From Phoronis australis (taxonomy: Eukaryota > Phoronida > Phoronidae): a stretch of DNA of 64,000 bases. A program made the position numbers and the translations under genes. The stretch lies in assembly GCA_002633005.1 (NCBI GenBank), contig NMRA01000136.1, positions 770,944 through 834,943 on the forward strand, in the 5' to 3' direction. Below, piece by piece: positions 56,572 through 64,000 of the stretch. How positions within the stretch are numbered: position 1 is the first letter of the stretch; each line of letters starts with the position of its first letter. A model generated the notes under the pieces. It saw only the letters and a program-made list of their open reading frames with translations, did not search any database and was not told the DNA's origin.

Positions 56572-59500
56572 GTATGTTTGTGGTGATGTCTCCATAATGT
56601 CGGCCAGATTCTCAATCTACACTATAGTAAAGCTGGTCTAAAACAGTATGGTACTCTAACAAAACATAAATTTTGATTTAGACATCTTGTAACGACTTGC
56701 AACATTCTGGGATGAAAATTGATTTCTCAGATTTTGTTACTTGTTATGATCAGCCAGTGTAACAATCAAGTGTTAGTCTTTCATATGCTCAGAAATCAGT
56801 TCTGATTTGGATACAACTTATTTTAAAAAACAGTTTGAGACCAGTTTTATAGGGATGAGTGGTCTAAATTAAGTCACGTTTTTGAAGGAAGATGAAGTCG
56901 TACTTTAAAAGTAATTGTTTAAATTTTTTTTTTTTAATAATGTCTACTATTTACCATTTTTAAGTCCTCTTAGATATTTTTAGTTAAGTTATGTAACCCT
57001 ATGCTGTTGGAGTGTTTGGTGCACAATGTCTATTGCTTTTCCACAATTTACCTGTGTCTTGGATATTCGTAGAAACATGTACGACTATGGGTTATCATCA
57101 TGCCGTCAAATCACCACTGTTTTGTAATGGGATATTCAAATGATTTGTGGAAAAAAGTCCAACATCATGAAATGATAGGAAGATATTACATGCCGTTCAT
57201 TACAACTTGGCCTGTTTTACATTTACACGAAAAAAGTTATGTGTAATTTTTAATCTTGGTTTAAACGTTTTGACTTGTTCACAAGAAATGATCTAAAAAA
57301 ACTTGTTGATTTTTGCTACAAAAACAAACCGGTGGTATGCATGATTGCCAGCAGATGGTGATACTTCATTTGAACAGGTTGTCTCACTACTTAGATGCTC
57401 CAATTTTGATATCATATAAATGGAGAAAACATAAATAATTAGAGAAAAAGCATGCAACTTAGTGGAGTGCATGATGTTGTAGTTGTTGGACAAGGGATAT
57501 TACACTTTCTATTTATAAAGTAGATCAATGTGAAGTGTTCTATTTCAGCACAATGACAGTTGCTGTTGAGCAGACAACAACCACGTCAGGTCAGGAGACT
57601 GATCCTCAGCAAGAAAATGACAAAAGGGCAATATATAGGTACATGACGGTTTGCTTATCAGCTTATTTAGTATGAATATGTATATGTTAATATACATAAA
57701 AATGGTGTAAATTGAGCTACTGGGTATTCGCATGGTGATGCTAAGAAAGGTACCTAGGATGAAAGCACTTCAGTAGCATGGCACGTCTCTGTAGTAATGT
57801 TACCTTAATGCATGCATTTCTACATTTAGGACCATCCTCAGTATACCAGCACCACCATTGAAGCGTAAATCGTTCATTGTTTGAAGTGCCCTGTGCCTTC
57901 AGATAAAGAGGCATGGATCGCAGTAACTTGTTAAAATATGTTTTGAACAGGTCTTGTCGAATCTACTTCATAGTTCATGGCATGCTAACGTGAGAGTTAT
58001 TCATTTTAAATATTGGAGGAATTTCTAGAAAAAAGTCATTAGATTCGCTATTTTTGAAACACAGGCGAAAATGTAAACTCTTTCATCCCTATACTGTTTT
58101 CAAATTCTCTGCTCTAATAATATGTGTGTGCATGTGTGCTCATGGAATTACCCAATTAACATTTCCCAAGTGTATAATTGCCATTGTATTGTTTACACCA
58201 AGGGTCAAAGGTCACATTTTCTGTATAAGGGAAAATGTGCTGCCTCTGTGTCTTGCCATACCATATAAGGAGTCATACTTTGCCTTGTGGGAGGAAATTG
58301 ATGAAGTGACAAGCAGTTGACAGATCATTTTTTGAAATTTGTAATTTAAGGAAAAATGCTTTCTCATCAAGAGAAATTCAAAATCTTTACGCACAAACTC
58401 AAAATACATGGTGAACAGTTTGACTTTGTCCTAGTGGCAAAGAACCACTTTGAATAATGAAATTTAGTTTGTTTTTGTGCTCTATGCCACTTTAAGCTGA
58501 GAGTTGCATGCTAATCATGTTGCTTTGAACATTTGCTAACCTACAAGTTAACAAAATGTTACCCTAGGAGCACACACTGGTGTTTAGGCCAAACAAAGCA
58601 TGTTTGATCAGATGTGAGTTCAGTCCATAGTGCGCGATCCATCATAAGCACCAAGCTTATCATGTAATTTCCTGTTTTTGATTTTCTTATACTTTTTACA
58701 ATTTTTTATGGGTACAGTTGCTAATTGGTTAATGCAGGATGTGTTAAAATAGCACAGTCTGCCAGTTTCTTTCAGCACAACTTTAATTCAAGCCAGCATA
58801 TTTCTAAGTGAATGTAAGTCATCAATAGATAGTGCTTGAGTAGTCATTATGATGATAATGATTTTTTTGTTCCAATACTATAATATAAAAGAGGCATGGA
58901 ACGCGAAAGTTCTTCAAAAATATCTTTTAAGCAATTCTGACGAAAGTACCATCTTGCAACGTCTAGTACAGAGTAATTAACTTTCCCTGTCAGGAAATTT
59001 CCAGAAAAAATCACAGAATTCACAATTTTTGAAATACGCAAGAAAGAAAAAACTCTGCGGTTACCACAAAGTTTCTAATCTCTCTCCCATTTATAATAAA
59101 TAGGCACATGCACTCACAGTCAGTTGCTTGAAGTTCCTTGAGGTCAAAGGTCGCATTTTCCATGTAAGGGATATGTCTATGTCTTGCCATACCAAATAAC
59201 GAGATGTGCTTTGCCTTTTGGAAGAAAAATCAACTAAGAAACAAGCAGTTGACAGATAGTTTTTTTATTAGTTTCAAATTTAAAAAAAACGTTGTTATGA
59301 ATAGAAATTAAAAATCTTTACGAACAAACCCAAAAATACCTGGTGAGCAGGTTGAATTCTGTTTCAGTGACATAGAACCACTTTCAATAATGCAGTTTAG
59401 TCTGTTTATCGCATTCCATGCCTCTTTAAAATTCCATTTTACTTGAACTGTGCAAGTCTATCATTAGAGTGAAAAGTTCTAAAGATTTTGATCTAGTTTA

Positions 59501-62500
59501 AAACTCAGTTGCACCAATTCTTAGTATTCCTGACATTACATTTCATAACATTCCACTGTACTTTGTGAAACTTTGTTTCTGTTAGATTTCAATTTGTACA
59601 TGGCTCTTACTAAAAGAACAATCAACAACAGTCCAATAAATCCCAAAACTATCCCCAATCCAATCCACAGTTTATATGATGTGTCATTGTCACTATTCGT
59701 ATTCAGTGTTGTATCCTCTGTAGAGATCCCAATTCCTGTAACTTGTGTAATTTTTGTCGTTATGTTAGCACTAATGAAGAGATTCCGCCCCGTAGTGCCA
59801 GCATAAGGGTTACTTACTGTCCAATGACTAGATGAATTTGTTTTTGGCATGGTTTGACCATTGACATTTGTGGAATGCGTGGACATTTGATTCACCCCGT
59901 CCGTTGCACTTGAGTATACCAATGTAGTCTTCTCATATCCGTCTGCTGATGTCTCTCTTGTCATTTCCTTATGTCCCTTGGCTGACGTCTCTTTTGTTAT
60001 CTGCTTATATCTGTAAGCTGAAGTCTCTCTTGTGGATTGCTTATTTCCATCTGTTGATGTCTCTCTTGTTCTTTCCATGTATCCGTCTGCTGATGTGTCT
60101 TTTGTCTGCTTGTAGGTGACTGCTGATATCTCTCTTGTTGTCTGCTTATATCCGTCTGCTGATGTCTCTTTTGTCATCTGCTTATATCCATCTACTGATG
60201 TCTCTCTTGTGGTTCCTTTTCTCTGTTTACTCATTGCTTCTGTTGTGCCAGATTCCAACTTGGTCATTCTTGTCCCCGTTGCCTTGGTCTGCTTTTCTTG
60301 AGATGCTGGCATTGTTGTTTCATTGTGGCAAAGAGGCACTGGTGATGTCTTGCCAGTTTCCACTGAATCACCATTGGTACTTATTACTTCAGAGGTGTAT
60401 GGTTTGCTAGTGCTTCCTTCATAACTCTTTGTTATACTGGTGACAATTTCAGTCTTGGCTCGTTTGCTTGTGGTTTTGTTTCTCTTGGACATTGTAGACT
60501 CTGTTGGATGGCGGACACTGATTTTTTGTTCTGTTGCAGTCTTGCCAGAAGCAGAGAATGATGCAGTTGATTTTATTGTTGGTATTAGCTTGCTGGTTGA
60601 CATATCGGCGCTGGTTGATACTTCCGGAATCTCAACAATAGTGGTTGAGGGCATTTTGATTACTCTGGTTGTGTATGATTGAAGTGTTGATGAAACACCT
60701 AAAATAAACAAAACACTCGCATTCAGGCAAAAAGAGGCACATAATGTCTCAAATCAAAATTGCTTAAACAAAGTGCTTGATTCGCCCCAGTTTTATTGGA
60801 ACTAAATTACCTTTGACTACTTTAACTTGTACAGCTGCAGATGTTACCCCCACTTCTTGTGTGGCAGCAGTGCATAAGTAGTTACCAGTCATGTCATTCT
60901 TTGCTGCATTCATTGTCAACACAGCAGCCATTTCTGTTTTTGACGGGTTAGCTGGCGAGGGAAAGTCTTGTGATGTATAGTTTGGAAGCATCCAATTTAC
61001 TGTTGGAATGGGATCCCCACTTACTTCACACACTAGTGAAAAGGAGTGACCTTCAATGGCATACATAATGTCATTGTGTTTAAAAATTTTTATCTCTGGC
61101 TTTCTACACTTAAAGGCTGCTGCACTTGAGGAGATTCTTGTCGGTGTTGCACACGAAAAATTATAACCTTTGATCCACTTTAACAAACAGTTGCAGTGCC
61201 ATGGATTGCCATCTAACAACAGTGTTGTGTTCTTTAACATTTCTTGTAAACTGTCTTCAAATGTCTGAAATAAATTATTTCTGATATTCAGACTATGCAA
61301 AGAAAGACCTGCCAGCATTCCTTGGGTAAAGGTTTTCAATGCATTTTCACTGAGATCCAAATGTCGAAGTTTGGTGAATATGATGAAAGCTTGGTTTTCG
61401 ATTATCTCCAGACTGCTGTTAGAAATTTTTAGCGTGGAAATGTGATTCATTTCTTTCGATCCTGCGAAGGTAATGTTCCTCTGATCTGTTAGTTCGATTT
61501 GAAGATGTGAAACGTTGCGGGGAATTGTAGGCAAGCAGTGAAGGTAATTTAGTCGACATTTGTAAACTTGGGGGTCACTTAATATGCATTCGCTGTAACA
61601 CATTGCTTTTGTCAAACTGTGCGTTGTAAACACAAGCAGTATTAGTATAGAAGCTCTTTGTACTTTTTCCATTGTTGCACTTATGATGTCCATTCATAGC
61701 AAGTTGTAGAATAGTTCTGTGGTACGGTTGATTATTGATGTCTGTTCTTCAGAAATTTGGCTTCTTGATTTGATGTTCTCACTTGGCCAGTACTCTTGTT
61801 CCTGATTTCATTCAGCTAGTGTTCTCACTTGGCCAATACTCTTGTTCCTGATTTGATGTTCTCACTTGGCCAGTACTCTTGTTCCTGATTTCATTCAGCT
61901 AGTTTTCTCTGTTTCATTCTGCCATTTCATGCCTTCTCTTTGTGTTTCTTACTGAATCTAATCTCAAATGGGTCCTGTTGAGTGAGACCCATGCTATTTA
62001 TATCCACGTTTTAAACCTTGTTACGGGATTAATAGGTTAGCGTAGCACAAGGGATAAAAACTAGCCAGAGTCCAGGCACCCTTGATTAAAGATTCCACAG
62101 GATGGATAGTTTTGCTATGATACAGTAGACTCCCCAAGTTGTTATTAAGGACAACATAGTGAAAATATAAGATTTTTAGAAGATGAGTAAAACAAGTCGC
62201 AGGTATCTTTTTAAGTTGATGATCGCTAAAGGAGTTTGCAATGTAATTGTTTTCTAGTGTAGTGTGTCCGCTTTCGTAGACGATTGCCAAAATATGTTGG
62301 GATAGATAGTAGTGTTCCATGTACTTGGACTGAAATGTTTTACAGGTAATGTAATATGAATTTATTTCATAATTTCATAATAAATTTCATTTCAGTGACT
62401 TGTTTGTGTTGCAAAGCAAATGCTCAATATCTGTCCTATTTTATCAGTTGTAAGTTGTCAAATATTTTAATTTCATAATAGGATTAAGATTGCATTTATG

Positions 62501-64000
62501 GATAGTGAGTGTTGGGATATTATCTGGATATTATCTTTCCCATGACAAGAATTTCTGTGCACTGACATGCTTTCCCATCAATTTTTTCTGCAACATTTAT
62601 TCCTTCAAGCCACTGACAGTCTCTGAAATCGCATTGCTGGGGGTTTTCCTAGTTTTTGTGTTTAGTTTACCCAGAGAACAGTTTCGTTACATTTTTTTAA
62701 TATCGAGCTTTTACCGAGTATGAAGGGCAAAACCACTGTCTTGTATGTAACCTTGTTTAGGGCATTCCATTTTCCCAGTGAATGCAGTTCCTAATACGTG
62801 AATAAGCGTGTGTTTACCTCACCCACTGCATTAACTCACATGCACAATCATGTCCTTTTGCAGGCACCCATTATTCCCTTTGTTGGCCTTATTGTTTGAG
62901 AAGTGTGAACAGGCCAGTCAGACACCAGATTGTCCGTCATCAGAGAGTTTTGACGTCGACATCCAGTCATTTGTACGTCACCAAGAGAAGGATCAACAGC
63001 CCTTCTTCAGTGAGGACCCAGAGTTGGATGGTCTTGTAAGTTGAGTGTGTGTAAGAAGGGCAGAGTTCAAATTTAATGCACAGAATCCTGCGTTCAAGGT
63101 CTTCGATGGACTGGAAAATTTGTCACGGTCTGCTGAAATTGAAATGTGGAGACTTGTTTCAGTTGATGATGGAGTAATGAATATTTTCAAACTGCTTAAA
63201 AAACTTTGAAGTGTTTTGTTGAGTCATTCGATGTTCTTGTTAATAACATAAGTAGAGAGCAAAGTGCTGTATTTGGTTTTTCGGTTTTTATCTTGAGAAA
63301 TGGGGTGAAGTGCAGCTATAGGTGGCAGCTTAGTACATGAATGGAGGAATCATTTTGAAAAATCCTTCTTTACTTGAAAGCTGCCTCTTTTTTTCAGATG
63401 GTCAAGGCGATACAGGTCCTACGCATCCACCTGTTGGAACTGGAGAAAGTGAATGAGCTCTGTAAGGACTTCTGTAGTCGTTACATCTCATGTCTTAAAG
63501 GTATATTCTTGACATCAATTGAATGGAAATAACCATTTTGTAATGCATTATATCGAGGATTGATCTGCAGTTAAATTTGGACAAACCTGTCACTTTAAAT
63601 CAAATGCTAATTTGTTGTATTTTAAATAAGACAAAAGGATTTTACCCTGGCCACAAGCAAGGGTGGCGCTGCATGGGGCTTTAGCATAATGTTATGTACT
63701 GTTCCTGACTAGTGCATAAGCCTACTGTAACACCAGTGTTGGTATTCATGCTTCAGTGCATTCCATTGTCAACCAACTTTTTTACTCGCAGCTATTTTGT
63801 CTTGCTAGATTCATTAAATGAATATTTATGAATTCCAAAGTTTAATTTGAAGGGAAAATAAACTAACTTTCATTCAGAAAAGTTAATGTTCCTGCAAAAA
63901 ATCTTAAAACTGACTTGTATTTTGAAGGTAAACTTCAGAGTGAGAACATTCTTCGAATGGATGGTGATGACTCACCAGTGAGCACACCTCAGCTAGTAAC
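56457..64000 (+). CDS. PKNOX: PKNOX/PREP TALE-homeobox gene, 5' part (runs off the window)
   Basis: PKNOX (PREP) proteins are TALE homeodomain transcription factors that bind PBX through an N-terminal MEIS/PKNOX domain and co-regulate HOX targets in the nucleus. Exons 56457-56571, 57549-57638, 62864-63035, 63398-63500 and 63928 onward join in phase. The protein starts [20 protein letters not shown], passes a Thr/Gln-rich stretch, then [20 protein letters not shown], a [10 protein letters not shown] box, [12 protein letters not shown], and [20 protein letters not shown] plus [15 protein letters not shown]. This is a near match to vertebrate PKNOX1/2. The homeodomain lies beyond the window. The start ATG (56465) is the first in frame after the acceptor. 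One PKNOX gene cannot be assigned as 1 or 2. Confidence 0.95.
57549..57638 (+). CDS. PKNOX: PKNOX exon 2
   Basis: Encodes [20 protein letters not shown], then [11 protein letters not shown]; acceptor ctatttcag, donor gtacat, phase 2. DKxAIYR is the conserved lead into the MEIS domain. Confidence 0.92.
57904..58495. mobile_element. Inverted-repeat element R, copy 1 (592 bp)
   Basis: Left end taaagaggcatggatcgca; right end tgctctatgccacttta, its imperfect inverse. The interior is similar throughout to copy 2 (for example caagcagttgacagat and cttgccatacca). Confidence 0.75.
58887..59428. mobile_element. Inverted-repeat element R, copy 2 (542 bp)
   Basis: Ends aaagaggcatggaacgcga and, inverted, aaagaggcatggaatgcga: a nearly perfect 19-bp terminal repeat. 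No transposase frame. Same orientation as copy 1 and in the same PKNOX intron. Confidence 0.8.
59536..60698 (-). CDS. Nested gene exon 2: Ser/Thr-rich stalk, TM, tail
   Basis: Acceptor gtttattttag. Starts [20 protein letters not shown]; seven or eight degenerate ETSxDGYKQxTR units at about 59930-60220; TM near 59600-59680; stop at 59536-59538. Confidence 0.88.
59536..61693 (-). CDS. LRR-Ig transmembrane protein with mucin-like repeats (nested gene)
   Basis: Two exons (60811-61693 and 59536-60698) join in phase 1 to give 681 residues. Order: signal peptide (about 8-30), Cys-rich N-cap, leucine-rich repeats (about 60-150, with [14 protein letters not shown]), the LRR C-terminal cap [13 protein letters not shown] with later paired Cys, an I-set Ig domain (LVCEVSG..W..NYLCTAA), a long Ser/Thr-rich stalk with 12-13-residue repeats of the [12 protein letters not shown] type, a transmembrane helix ([20 protein letters not shown]) and a short cytoplasmic tail ending TVECYEM. 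Several N-glycosylation sites. The architecture resembles AMIGO/LINGO/LRIG-type cell-surface receptors, but the mucin-like stalk differs; the ligand is unknown. It lies antisense inside a PKNOX intron. Confidence 0.88.
60811..61693 (-). CDS. Nested gene exon 1: signal peptide, LRRs, Ig domain
   Basis: Starts [20 protein letters not shown]; a second Met at residue 8 directly precedes the hydrophobic signal and could be the true start. Ends VQVKVVKG at the donor gtaatt, phase 1, right after the Ig domain. Confidence 0.88.
61760..61910. repeat. Tandem repeat upstream of the nested gene
   Basis: Three copies of gttctcacttggccagtact plus cttgttcctgattt, two of them followed by cattcagctagt. It lies just 5' of the nested LRR-Ig gene, so it may overlap that gene's promoter or 5'UTR. 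Confidence 0.85.
61911..62863. other. PKNOX intron, right part
   Basis: I saw no exon or repeat here. It presumably contains the promoter of the nested minus-strand gene at its left side. Confidence 0.5.
62864..63035 (+). CDS. PKNOX: PKNOX exon 3 (MEIS/PKNOX domain)
   Basis: Encodes [20 protein letters not shown], then [20 protein letters not shown] and [18 protein letters not shown]. Acceptor cttttgcag, donor gtaagt, phase 0. Confidence 0.96.
63398..63500 (+). CDS. PKNOX: PKNOX exon 4 (MEIS/PKNOX domain)
   Basis: Encodes [20 protein letters not shown], then [15 protein letters not shown]. Acceptor tttttttcag, donor gtatat, phase 1. PBX-binding helix, essentially identical to vertebrates. 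Confidence 0.96.
63928..64000 (+). CDS. PKNOX: PKNOX exon 5 (partial, cut by window end)
   Basis: Continues in phase 1 as [20 protein letters not shown], then PQLV. The SPVSTPQ segment parallels the SPYSPVQ of vertebrates. Truncated by the window edge only. Confidence 0.9.

Overview
This is a stretch of animal nuclear DNA. It is AT-rich, genes are broken into short exons with GT/AG introns of 0.3-9 kb, and the introns are full of short inverted-repeat transposons and minisatellites. Protein similarity (vinculin with two rather than three central repeats, a PKNOX/PREP homeobox gene, a dynein-like C-terminus) points to a non-vertebrate metazoan, probably a marine invertebrate. I cannot name the species.

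Layout. (1) 624-3669, + strand: the last two exons of a gene ending in a dynein heavy-chain C-terminal-like fold plus a long acidic tail, possibly DNHD1-like. (2) 7199-51226, - strand: a complete vinculin gene. I traced 21 constitutive exons with matching splice phases; together they give one open frame of 991 residues. (3) About 51.2-56.4 kb: the divergent 5' region between vinculin and the next gene, with a probable promoter/5' exon near 52.5 kb and an unassigned - strand exon near 54.1 kb. (4) 56457 to the window end, + strand: the 5' half of PKNOX/PREP (MEIS N-terminal domain), which runs off the window before the homeobox. (5) 59536-61693, - strand: a two-exon LRR-Ig-mucin-like membrane protein gene nested antisense in a PKNOX intron.

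The most notable find is the vinculin proline-rich linker, where vertebrates insert the metavinculin exon. Three constitutive proline-rich exons sit around introns holding further open, well-flanked segments, all in phase 1-1. The main ones encode 242, 66 and 20 residues; three weaker ones encode 10-13. Any combination keeps the frame. The 242-residue segment has a paxillin-type LD-like motif (LDDIISLL), a class II SH3 ligand and an RRAS basophilic-kinase site.

A second pattern is tandem duplication anchored on splice sites: four extra acceptors before exon 6, three extra donors after exon 12, a displaced copy of the exon 21 acceptor, and a triple donor at 54.1 kb. Where traced, use of an extra copy at exon 6, exon 12 or 54.1 kb brings in an immediate or nearby stop.

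Transposon-derived repeats include a Tc1/mariner-like MITE family (3 copies), two copies of a 0.55-0.6 kb inverted-repeat element, a hAT-like element carrying a tRNA-like insert, and several other inverted-repeat elements.
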